Assembly: GCA_015956445.1 (NCBI GenBank)
Contig: WIUZ02000002.1
Coordinates: 3,286,001-3,350,000 of the forward strand
Reading direction: 5' to 3'
DNA from: Thelephora terrestris
Lineage: Eukaryota > Basidiomycota > Agaricomycetes > Thelephorales > Thelephoraceae
DNA: 64,000 nucleotides
In this document: piece after piece, positions 1-10,844 of the stretch
Numbering within the stretch: the stretch's first letter is position 1
Layout of the letters: each line of letters starts with the position of its first letter
The notes under the pieces: generated by a model
Database searches by the model: none
What the model was told of the DNA's origin: nothing
The model's input: only the letters and a program-made list of their open reading frames with translations
Program-made: the position numbers and the translations under genes

Positions 1-1594
1 GCGTACTCGAGCTCTTCTCTTCAGCATCGGCTCCGCCTTCCTCGTCCGCTAGGGTGGAAAAATTCTCCTTATCCTTCTTTCCCCGTCCGCCCATTACCGA
101 GTCTATGGCGGAAGATGCCCATCCAGCGACGCTCAACCGAACGGAGGTCTTATCCTTGTCCTTCTCTTTTTCTTTCTCCTTGTCCTCCCCTTTCTCACTA
201 GCTCCGACCGTCGCGGCACTGTCAGCCCTTTGTCTCGATGTCCTCGAGGAAGGACGAGACGAAACCTTCTCTGTGTCGGACCTGTGTCTAGCGCTCGAGG
301 ACTTCCTCCTCGTCAACTTTGCTGGTGCAGCCACGTCGTCCTCATCAGATGACTCGATCACCTGTGATCGAGTAGAACGATGGGATCTTACGGACCCTTG
401 TTTATTGTTGGGGGTTGAATGTGCAGATGCGGGTGGGCGAGGGGGAGGCCTTGCGGCCGCGACGCGCTCCAAGGTTACGCTTTACAGGGGTTAGAAAACC
501 GCCATGCTGGGGAGTTGGCCACGCACTCGTCAATCCAATCTTCTTTTACACCCCTGAGAACATCCAGATACTGCTCCGCAAATCTGATCTCCATCTCGAG
601 GAATCTCGAGAGTTCTCGAAGTTGATCGATCTCGTTTTCCTGAATAGCGTGCATCCTAGCCCGGACATCTTCCGACGTCTCTTCGCTAATTGCACGGTCT
701 AAGATTCGCCTCGAGGGTGACGAGAACTACTCACTATTTGCTCTTGCAGATGTCAAACTCGACATCGGCCTCTTCCTTGTCCTTGTCCTTTTTGGAGTTC
801 TTTAACCGCTCAACTTTGCTGTTTGCAGCGTCGTAGTTCGCTCTATTGAGGGCCGTGGGTGACAACGAACCGCGTGTTTGCATATATCTTCTTACCTTCG
901 ATTCTCAAGCTTCTTTCTTTGGACATGGTATTCCTTGATCTCGTCATGATACATCTTGAGAGACGCGAAGAAGGTATCCTTGAATGTCAAAGCTTGCGTC
1001 TCCTGCAGTGTAGCTAGTCTGCACATCCCTTGGCCGAACTTCACGAGAGAAGACCCTGCAAGTTGATTGCAGCGATTAGGCACCGAGGCCTTTATCGACG
1101 GGATGACGGAGCGGACTCACCGAAAGCCGAATCTTCCCCAAATTCCTCTCCGTGAGATATCATGACAATCCCAAACGCATCACGGGCGGACAGCTTCGCG
1201 GATTCTTCCGAGAGAATTTCTTTTTTCTTTGACAAGAACCTGTGGTAGTTCTCCGACACAAGCTGGAGCCTACAAACAAACAAAAGAGTGTAACGTTAAG
1301 CTCTACGGTGTTCGACCCAAGGGTAAACCTTAGCTCGAGGACATACCTAGCAATCCCTTTGCGCCTAAGTTCGATATCGTTCTCGAGCGCTTTGAACTCG
1401 TCGGTAACGGCCGTTTTGTCTTTGAAAGGAATCACTTCTCCGGCCCACTAGACGGAGATAAATGCCGGCCACAATTCGAGAACGGGGTGACAGACCTGAC
1501 GCAGCTTGTCCAGCTACAGCACGGCGCTTCGTCAGCCACCTGTAACGAACAATGGCCCGATGTCAGAAGATGTACGCACTTTCTTGCTGGCCAT
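1..1594 (-). CDS. BAR-domain protein (5' part, runs off left edge)
   Basis: Eight exons fit in phase: 1580-1594, 1496-1513, 1347-1447, 1121-1269, 896-1055, 735-842, 527-685 and <1-479. The start is the ATG at 1594 (MASKK), and the 18-nt second exon encodes LDKLRQ. The helical part contains ALENDIELRRKGIAR, ENYHRFLSKKKE, LTFKDTFFASL, EIKEYHVQRKKLENR and RFLEMEIRFAEQYLDVLRG, which is the pattern of fungal BAR-domain proteins that bend or bind membranes. After residue 230 or so the chain becomes low-complexity: Pro-rich, then Ser/Arg-rich, then a Lys/Glu/Asp run. It ends near a short conserved-looking piece around WASSAIDSVMGGRGKK and is still open at base 1, so the C-terminus is missing. The family call rests on recognised motifs. 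The exact paralogue (Gvp36-like or other) cannot be told. Confidence 0.8.
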
Positions 1595-2647
1595 CGCTCA
1601 AAGTCGCAATTGAAGGTGTAGGAGTGTGTGAATGAGGGTTTCAGACAAAGGTTGGCTGTGAGGTGAAGAGGCGAGGTATAAATGCGTGAGTGGCCTGATC
1701 AGCCAGGGCCGTCCGCCCATGATCGGTGCTAACAAAAGCCGATGCCCGATTGAATCTCCCTCACAATCGTGCTTACAACGGCTCGAAAAGGCAACAGTTC
1801 CGTTACCCGTTGAAGAATGGTGAGAAGAACAAGACAGCAAAGCGACTAAGGTTACGAAGAAGTTCACGAGTCCTTTTGCGAAAGCTCAAACCGAATCGCG
1901 ACTGTCTCCTCCACACACATGGTAGCGTGAAGAAATTCGCTCCTCTTCGGATCCTTCAGTCGAATCTCACCATCCGAAATTCCGCTTCCGAAACCGAACT
2001 CAACATCCCAAGACTGATCCCTGCACCCTCACCTGCGAACGAATGGAGGAACTGCGACCTGTTGGGGTGTAAGAGGCTGGTAGGGGGAACGCAAGTCCAC
2101 ACCTCATTATCGGCATCCGACCAAGCGGCCTCAGCGTGGCCTGATTTGCGTCAAGCGTGACTTTCTACGTACGGTGTTTAAGGGATAGGTCCTCCGGTTT
2201 AACCTCGACGTCCCAAGCGAGTGGTGGCTCAGGCGGCCCAGGGAACCGATTTACAATCTCGGGAGACTCCGCGAAGTGCACGGTTTCCGCCCAAAAAGCT
2301 GCACAATAATCATTGTAAGCACCGCAAGGAAAGCACGTTTACCCACGACTCCTCCTTCAGGCGGAGAAGATTAGGTACTTCGTGGGTGGCCATCTAAGAC
2401 TAGGTTCTCGGTACATTTCTCGATGTCAGTGCCACTTTCGGCCTTAGTTCGGGAGTCTGCTCAACTTTCAACATGTGACTACAAATTCGAGGTTTGATTT
2501 CCAGTTACGGGGGAAAAGGCGTCACACACGACGAAGCCCTATGGATAATCACACGCCCAATCCACACACGAGCCAGGTATTACAACCGACGAAAAGTCCG
2601 CCTCCCTCCCTAACTCCTTACCCGCAACCGCCTTCCCCCGTGGGGGA
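1595..2647. other. Gap: no supported gene
   Basis: This stretch includes the region upstream of the BAR gene. One plus-strand open frame (1726-2160, 144 codons) is rich in Arg, Ser and Asn and shows no domain, splice continuation or recognisable motif. I do not call it a gene. A tandem-like CCTCC/CCCC-rich stretch lies at about 2600-2640. Confidence 0.4.
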
Positions 2648-5600
2648 TCACGTCCGAGGAGGAAATACAACCTCCTGAGCTGACAAACCCGGGGGATACG
2701 ATGGCAATCGTCCATGCGAAGCGAGTCTGGTAGCGTCGACCGTCGAACCCTTGCCGCTCGACACAGAAGACCCCCCGGGGCGTGATAGGAAGAGGTGGAA
2801 GTGCAATGGGAGACCGTCGGCGATGTATCGTTCCAAATCTTCCAGGCGTCCTATCCCGTGGGTTTGATAGAACAAGGCCGTACCTCGCTCAATCAACCCC
2901 CAGGCTTCACGGTCCTCGACATTGAAGACACCGACAGTCCAAGCCCACATGATCACAACTTCGGCAATGTTCAAACATTGAAGCTCTTCGAGGCGCCTAA
3001 TGGCGGCGACGACCTTCGCAGCCGTACAAAGCAATTCCAGCCCAGATTTTGCTTCTTGTGAAAGCATGTGCCGAATCGCAGTCCTCTTGCCTTTTTTCTG
3101 TAGACAGAAACTCCTCACAAGTGATGAAATTCGAGGTTTGGAGGTGGCTTCGCCACAAGTCCGACGACGCAAATTCGATCAGGACAACTGCCGTGTCAAT
3201 GGGTTCGGAATGATCGGGCCCCAATAGATGACTTCGCGGATTCGGGGGAGAAGTATCTCGGGTGAATGAAAATGGGTCGCCAACTACCCGGAGAAGGTTC
3301 TCGAGGTTCTCACCTGCGACATTCTCCATCTGCAGAGAGAACCACACCATCGCGGATGCGGTGAAGACCTGGAGGGCCAGACTACGTGATTGTAGAGCGT
3401 GTGTTGGAAGGAGCGTCAATGAGAGGGCTGGGAAGATCGTCGGGCCGAAGTCAGCGGATACATGCGCAACCGAAAGAATGCGGAGGGCGATGGATCCTGC
3501 ATATGGTGGGGGTTCCGTCGCGTAGAACTTCTCGCTCAGCGACAAGAAGCCCAAGAGGAGATGTATCCGTGTAGGCGTCACGAAGAATTCCGGATAGGAG
3601 ATATCCCCATAATCTTTCTTGGGAAAGAAAAAATTTCCTAGGAGTTGCACCATACTGCTTGCCATCTGGTAACGACTCCTCTCCGAAAATCCGGAGCTGA
3701 GAATATCCGCGATTAACGTAAAGCCCATCTCTCCGTCTCGTGTGATTACAAACGGGTCGAGGTGAACCAGTGCGGATAGAACCCCCTCTATCGTAGTGCC
3801 CCCGGGGTTATATCCCCGCCCGATTGTGGTCTTCAACTGCTGACAGGCAAGCTTAACCGCTTTTTGTAACGCTTCGCTGCGACTTAATGAGAAAACCACA
3901 TGGAAAGAACGGAAGAGGACACATACATGGTGTTGGGAGGATATAGATCACGACTGTCAACTTCGAGTCCCAGGAAGATTGCAATAAGGAGGAAATAGCT
4001 CGTTTTCAGAATGGTGGGGGTATTGTCGAAATTGGTCATTGTTCCTGTGTACAAGAACCGATCTGGAAAGTGGGGCAAGATGTTGGAGCCATACGAAAGC
4101 CTCCACCGCCAGAAAATCTGGAGCATCACCCTGCTCAACCAGAGCTTGATGGTAGTGGTTAAGTGATCGACTCCACGGAGGTCCAATCTTATGCCTGGCA
4201 AAAGTCCCATCCACTCATTCACAGCGCTCAGGCCCCCCAACACTTCTAAGAATTTCCGAAACCAAGAGCCACTTTCGGTCAAGCAGAGATACGTCCCCGA
4301 TACCTCCCGAAATGCGCCGACAGAGTTCCCTAAGCTCCTGACTCTCGGGTTCCATGACGAGACGGATGCTAAGTACCGAAGCCAGTGCCATCCCTATTGC
4401 ACTCGCGTGCTCCAACTTCCCGGGAATCACTTGTCGATTCAAAAAACAATCGAAGAGGAGATCTGTAAGAATATGGGGTGACACGACCCTCGCAATCTCC
4501 GGATACCAGATCATGTCCGCAGCGAACCGGGCAGTGGAGGATAATACGTCGGGGTCCCCGGTATAGTCGAATACCCACCAGATACAACGGGAATCTACGT
4601 TGCAAACCTCCAAGTCCACATAGATGTCCTCGAAAACCCGAATGGGTGACACAAGGACAGCCGCTTGTGCTGTATGCTCTGCTCCCCCTTCTACAGTCGA
4701 ACCGCAATGAAAGCCCCCCAATCGCCGACAAAGTCCGGATAGAAAATACCCAAGAAGCCGTCCTAGATCTCTAGTGGAAGGAAAAGATGAGATAAACAAT
4801 CGCAGCGAGCGAACGAATGCGGAATCGATCTGCTCTATGCACCGGATGACGGTTCTGATGAGGGCGGAAGGGGGTGTTTGGTAGGGGCAGTTGTAGTAGA
4901 ACGTTGCTGCGAGAGTGAAGAAGACATATGAGGTGATCCCTAAAAGTGCGAACGCGAGGGTGACTCCGGCGACAGTTCGGCTGATTGTCCACAGATAGAG
5001 CGTCAACGCACAGCCAAGCAACAGCAAAGCGAGCTGAAGCATCACCGGGAGGCTTTCGATCGTGAGCTGTAAATTCCACTTCTTGAATCCATCCAGTTTT
5101 CGCTGTCTGTCTCGGCTCTTCTCCGCAGCAGAGCCTCCTTGCTTCCGAAGATATCTGTTGACCCATTGTTTTCCGAGCATCGCGATAAATGCAGCGAAGA
5201 GTGACGTGGCGAGGCTGGAGTAGAGCAGTGTTTGCACGGTTACGATCTCGGGAGGAGGCCCGGTCCAGGTGGTAGAACTGGGGTCTGCATCGGGGAAGAG
5301 GGAGCTGTTCATGTTGTGGATCAGGATCCGCATGTAGGCGGCAGTCATCTCGTTCGGATCCGGTTGGAGGTTTGTTTGGACGTCGATGATGAACGCCGAG
5401 CTGACTGCGGAGAACAGACCGGCCTGCGTACTTGTAGGTTCAGTGTTCGGCACAGAAGTCGGGAACCCGACGACTTACGAAGATGAGGGACGTGTTCAAG
5501 TCCTCGTCGAACTTCCCCGCGTAATCTCGGTCAAACTCTTCAGATTCCCTCCGATAGATGGCGAAGAAGTCGGTCCGCGAGTCGTTAGTCCTCAGTGGGT

Positions 5601-5761
5601 CGAAAAATTCCTTTAGTGCAGAATGGAGGCTGAATACTGTCAACGATGGTCTGTCTGCCATATGGTCGGGTGCCAACGCACCATTTTGGATCGATCTGGA
5701 CGAGCGTCGGTTCTCAGTCTGGGGTCGTTTGCGTGTGATCACCAGAAGGAGCTGGGTTCAT
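2648..5761 (-). pseudogene. DUF6535 membrane protein, degenerate copy
   Basis: Exon layout matches the intact paralogue at 48.5-51.8 kb: 5682-5761, 5479-5629, 3927-5423 and 2648-3876. Exon 2 is exactly the same length in both (151 nt) and all three intron phases agree. The N-terminal half has the DUF6535 features: LKEFFDPLRTND, DEDLNTSLIF, AGLFSAVSSAFIIDVQ, GKQWVNRYLR, then about four membrane helices (LATSLFAAFIAML, SLPVMLQLALLLLGCAL and two more) ending at YYNCPYQTPPS. The long C-terminal half is helical and unnamed. Three lesions are visible against the paralogue: an in-frame TGA in exon 1 (5714-5716), a frame change near a run of six C at about 4233-4238, and another near a run of six T at about 3093-3098. 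It is either a young pseudogene or partly a product of homopolymer errors. The role of DUF6535 proteins is unknown. Confidence 0.8.
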
Positions 5762-6094
5762 GCTTGATGATTGTAGTGAGGTTGAAAGATGCGGCGCTTG
5801 GCCGACCAGTCAGCGCCGCATCAACTTGCTAAGAACATAGTACTGCGACATCTCCCTCTCACGTTTGCTTCCTCTTACCGATCGTGCATCGCAGGGGTGG
5901 AAACATCGTACAGATATCATACAGGTCAAAGACGTTCCTGTGGACAGTGCCAAACTCTCGGTTATCGAATAGCGGTATTCCGGAGCTTTCCGGACATTGA
6001 CCCTAAAGGAACTGCCTTGCCAGAGCGCTCTCTAGGGTCGGACTCGTCTGGAGCCCAGGGGTCCACGTCGACTCTTTGTTGCACGGCGTCCACG
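5762..6094. promoter_or_regulatory. Shared upstream region of DUF6535 copy A and M28 copy 1
   Basis: About 330 bp separate the two divergent start codons. I see no clear TATA box. An open frame runs in phase from 5789 into the peptidase start, but the residues before 6095 do not look like protein, and the hydrophobic leader typical of the family begins at 6095. Confidence 0.4.
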
Positions 6095-7888
6095 ATGGTG
6101 CTGCCAACTACGCCAGCTCTACTCACTCTCCTCATCACCAATGCAACCTTGGACAGTTTCAACCAAGTCCGCCAGAGCTGCCTCGTCGACCGGTATTATG
6201 GCACATATGGCGACCAAAGCCTATTCATGGTGGACCCTAATCTCCACTGTGACCCTTTCAAGCTCAAGTTAGACTTGGATTGGCAGTGGGACTTGATTTC
6301 TGTTCACCCAGATCACGAACTTTTGTTCCTCAAGAAAATGGAGATCGAGGACGCGATTTCTGGCGAGGATACACTCATTGGTGGACTCGAGCGTCTCGTT
6401 GAGTACACGAGCAATGACCCTCCAGCCGCATCTGGTGCCCAATGGCCTCTAATCGAAGTCGCGCCCACGTATTCTATCCTGTATCATGCGGAGCACTCCG
6501 CTATCCTATCGATATCCCCTCACCTCCTCCCATACATCGATAACGCCCTTCCCCCCTCGTATAAAGCTTATGCCCTCCCGAAGATCCCACTTCCATCTCG
6601 TCGCGTCCCCGAGGAGGCTAAAAGACGGATCCGACTCTGGACTGATTTAGTGGAATATGATGACGACGTCAACCGGATAGTTGAGGGATTGTCTAGCCGC
6701 AAACTACGACAGGACGTTCGATACCTCACCGGAGAGGATTCAAACTCCCCGATCCTGTCTAGGAGCTCGTTCTCTGAAGGTGGCCGATTGGCCGCGGAAT
6801 GGATTTTTGAGCAGATCAACCAAACTGGCGCAGAATGTGAGTTGAAGCAGTTTTTGCCAGGCTTTGCTCCGAATGTGATCTGGTGCGTCCTTTCCTCTCA
6901 TTCCGGTGTGAGTTCTCATGAAATACCGCCCTCCTGTCAGCAAGTACCAGTCCCTGGATGAATCAGCAGGCACGATAATATTGAGCTCTCACTATGATAG
7001 TCGAGGATCACGCGGAAAGTTTCGCGCCCCAGGGGGTGACGACAACGGTCAGTATCCACGAATTCGCGCAGGAAAATCGGACCTCAAATTTAGACAGGAT
7101 CCGGAACGGCAGCGATTCTCTCAATCGCACGCGCAATAGCGAGAAACGGCATCGTCTTCAAGTCAAACGTGCAGTTGATCGCATTTGTAAGTTGACCCGA
7201 CCACGCTCGACTGAACCCTTGGCCTTCGATCTAACCTGCCACGCAAGGCGGGCGAAGAACAGGGTCTGTGGGGGTCCCGTGGCTACGCCCGTGAGTGGTA
7301 CCAACACATTCGCCCTACGACAGCCTTGACCAAACAAGTGTCTCATAGTCGAATTATGGAACCAAGGAGCGAACATCACGTTGATGGCACACTCCGATAT
7401 GCTTGCATATCGTGTGCCGGGGGAGCCTGCCCAACTTGCTTTTCCAAAGTCTGTAGGTTTAAACGTTGTGACGCGTGACGAACGATGACCTAAAGCGATA
7501 GGATTGGCACGGGAGAGGTTGTGGACTTGATAAGTAAGGTCGCATCAATATACAGCCCCGAACTTGTCGTGGGTTCCACCCCAGTGCGTGTTGAGAACGT
7601 ACCCCGCGGAAGCTTCTAACGGGAAATCACCAGGCCTGTTGTAGTGACCACCAAACATTTCATGAACAAGGGTTCCCTGCTGCTCAGCTCTTTGAACGTG
7701 GCGGGCCGATCGCAGATCCCATGTACCATAACTCAGGCAAGCCGTTCACCTGACCTCCCGTTCAAGTTTTCGCGGCTGACCCGCGAGTCGCAATTGCAGG
7801 AGATCTCAGTGATAGAGAAGGGTATGATTTCGAGCAACTGAGGAGCATCACGAAGGCTCTGGTGCAGTCAGCACATTTCTCACTTTGA
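6095..7888 (+). CDS. M28-family zinc metallopeptidase, copy 1 (secreted)
   Basis: Eight exons fit in phase: 6095-6882, 6941-7047, 7098-7186, 7248-7290, 7349-7448, 7502-7583, 7634-7736 and 7800-7888, giving 466 residues. The protein starts with a short hydrophobic leader (MVLPTTPALLTLLI). M28 zinc ligands are in order: His/Asp in SSHYDSRG, Asp in GGDDNG, Glu pair in AGEEQG, Asp in HSDMLAY, and His in MYHNSG followed by Asp in DLSDREG. M28 enzymes cleave N-terminal residues from peptides, usually outside the cell or in the vacuole. Exons 2-4 have exactly the same lengths as in copy 2 at 44.3 kb (107, 89, 43 nt). Two extra introns divide what is one final exon in copy 2. The last intron (7737-7799) uses GC-AG ends, and the 7449-7501 intron has a weak GTCTGT donor. 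The C-terminus is about 10 residues shorter than copy 2. It appears intact. Confidence 0.8.
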
Positions 7889-10844
7889 CCCCTGCTGATC
7901 TTTCGCGTCGCCGCGTCTAGATGGCAACCCTTTTGCATACTGCCGAATACGAGCTCCTTGGATGGCCCTGTGTGAGGCAACAGACTAGCGAGTCTGACAT
8001 GGTCTAGTCACACCATCGTGTAATCTGGACCTCAAATCGTTAAAAAAACAGAGATTGATCGTGGTCACGAATACCAACGTGAGATGGAAAAACACAATTC
8101 TGTATCTGTTAATTTTTGCTGTGTACAATACAAAGTCTCTTCCGGCTATAGTCAGGAGATATGATATGATATTTCTTCCGGGTTTTGACCAGTGGGCAAG
8201 ACCTTGGCCAATTTGTTCTTCGAGCCAGGTACAATATACGCAATACATTCGGTGACCCTTGGGTATGGGGTTCGACGTGAAGATATTAAGCGAAAGAAGT
8301 TCTACGACGACATGAAGCCCTCAGGCTATCGCCTATGATATTTAAGGGGGACGTATCAAGAAATTGCAAAGTGTCGCAGGCCAAACTATGGCCGGATATG
8401 ATGGGAAACGAATCAACACTCCCCTCTAAGCCCCGTTTTGCACTGTTGATAAGTCAAGGGCAGAATTGGGTCAGTTGCCACGAGGAAACAAGAGGGGTAT
8501 GCAAGCGGTCAGTAAGCGCGACGCGGATGCGATATGAATTGCTAGAATTCCGAGCGAACTTTGATGATCGTCCACTCTCCCACCGCCGGCGTAAGAGAAT
8601 TATAATTGGAAGGGGCGTTGGGGCGGCAGAAGGAAGGACGTCTGGGGTAATTAGTATCGTGAAGTCTATCGAGACGGCAGATTACTGAATGGGCTATTTC
8701 GAATTTGTGCTTTTTAAGCTTTTTATTCTCTCGCGAGGTTTTTAGCAAAGACAACCTGAACCGGCAGAAATTCTGAATGAACACACTGGGGCGTTTGATG
8801 GACGTACCCACAACCTACACAGCTTTCAGTGACCGTGACCCCTGAAAGCTGATATCGAGCCATTGATCCTAACGAAGTTCGCAATGACCGCCACGGGTGA
8901 CCTGTGTCCAGGCCAATCTCCCGATAACTGGGACATTGCAATGGCTTAACCTTCCAGGAAGTGCTATCTCAATGATTTTCTCCAAGCGCACGAAGCCTGA
9001 ATGAAAGGCATCAGTGAAAGCGTCGAAAAGACACCTTTTTAGTTTTTATCGATCCAAGATGCCACTCTATGGCAACATACTGTGGGTCGCAAAATAGCTC
9101 TGAGGCCCCTAAAATCCCCATAGAAAACCTTGGAGACCTTGTCAGTGGGCGGAAAAAGGAAAGACAACAAAATGGGTTTCAATAGGATGAGGTGGGGAGA
9201 AAACGGCTCGCCGGTCAAGCGGCGCAAATATGTGGAAATTGACTCGCTTTGCAACAGGTGCCAGCACGACGTTTGAAACGTTGAAACTTGGGCCCACGTG
9301 CTCGAAGGAAGGTCCATTCGCACGGCGCTGGAACTTGTCAGGGGACAGCGGCAGCGATAGTGTCACTGCTATGAAGCTGTGGTTCCGTCGCAGTACGAAG
9401 TACTCGATGGCTGCGCTGATGTTCCGTAGGCGAGGAAATCAACAGAATCCATGTCGGAGGCAAAAGGGGAAGCACGTGGACAGGCGCTCGTTCGTGTGCA
9501 AGTATCATCGTGTGGTCTAGCCAGAGGAGTGGCCTGGAGACGAAGCCATGGTGTCTAGGCTGATTCAAACGCATGGCATCAGGTTCTAGTAAGGGTGTAC
9601 TAGGTAGCGACACTCACAAGTCAGCGGGCGTGCTATTGTGATGGTTTGCCCATCTCTTTCACCCAGTTCAGCAGACAGAACGCAATTCAACCCCGAGCGG
9701 TACACATGCGTCGCGTCAAGAGAAGCGGCCTTTTTCGAACATGATATCTTTCGCGAGAAATCGGCTTTAATCGGTGTTCTCCCTCTGCACAAAGTGTTTA
9801 GCCTATTGCCGAGGTCCGCCAATCATGGCCAGGATCAACTCCACTCAACTTTCGATCTCCCTGCGGGAATAATCCTCCTCAAAACAACTGAAGGGAACGT
9901 AAGCGTCGTGGATCTGTTGCACAACTTAAAATAATCTGTACTTATGATTCCCGGAAGACTAGTGGTGAACCATTGGGTCGTAGGTTTTCAACGGGGACGA
10001 CGGAGTCAATAAACGCGCAGGGGTGGTACCATGGGACTTCCAATCTAGCTTTGGTGATACCTCAAGGCATTGATGAGATTAGTTTGATCCCCTTCGGTAA
10101 CTTGGCAACGAGAATGAAGTCCTATGAAGTCTCGGGAGTGACTGCATGCGATCATCGACAACAGATTTTGGACGAACACGGTGAGTCCAATAACACGTCT
10201 GGGCCATGTTCCAACGTTGTTCATCAGGACACGAGACAGCAAGTGAGGTCAGGCGGGAGGAGGAGCATTGAACGGAAATTGCCGTTGTGATGTTGGCTCG
10301 GTGTCTGATCGAAGAAGAGCCTCCTCTACGCCAAGCTGCGTAGTTACTCACCCTCGATTGCCACTCCGCTTGGTTAAAGTCTCTTCCTCCTCCTTCTTTC
10401 CTTCTTAACTTCTCCTCTTTTCTTGGCTGGTCCGAACCCACATTTATACCCTAGCGGTCGTCTGTCTCAATTGCCCCGGAGGCTCCTTCTCATCAGTCCC
10501 AGCAAACCGACCTTTCCGTCGACAAATGTCCTGAAGTCAACTACGGCTCACTGGTCACCTTGCATACCTACCACAGACTCTGATCCCACAGCATCACTTC
10601 TTCCCCTTACCTGTGATACGCTCCGTAACACCCCGAAGTCCGCCTCTTTCGCCCACTCGTCTGGCATCGGTCGAACAGATCCAGGCTAGCCCTGATCCCC
10701 CTCTCTAAACATCACGCTCCTTTCCAAACCTTACCACCATGTCCTTATCAGGCATCCGACAGCGAGTGATAAATGGAGTGCGTCACGATCCTCTCGAACC
10801 TGCGACTTCAAACTGACTAGCCACCCACATAGTATCAACACATC
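7889..10844. other. Gap of 3 kb: no supported gene
   Basis: Both strands carry only short frames without motifs or credible splice chains. A moderately A/T-rich part (about 8040-8260) lies downstream of the peptidase. Pyrimidine-rich DNA at 10380-10740 with a TTTATACC element near 10442 may be the promoter and leader of the membrane-protein gene that starts at 10845. I see no repeats or transposon ends here. Confidence 0.4.

Noticed and set aside
5789-6094. Longer N-terminus of M28 copy 1 from an ATG at 5789
   Set aside because: The extra 102 residues are not protein-like, overlap the shared upstream region and would put the hydrophobic leader inside the chain. Copy 2 supports the start at 6095.
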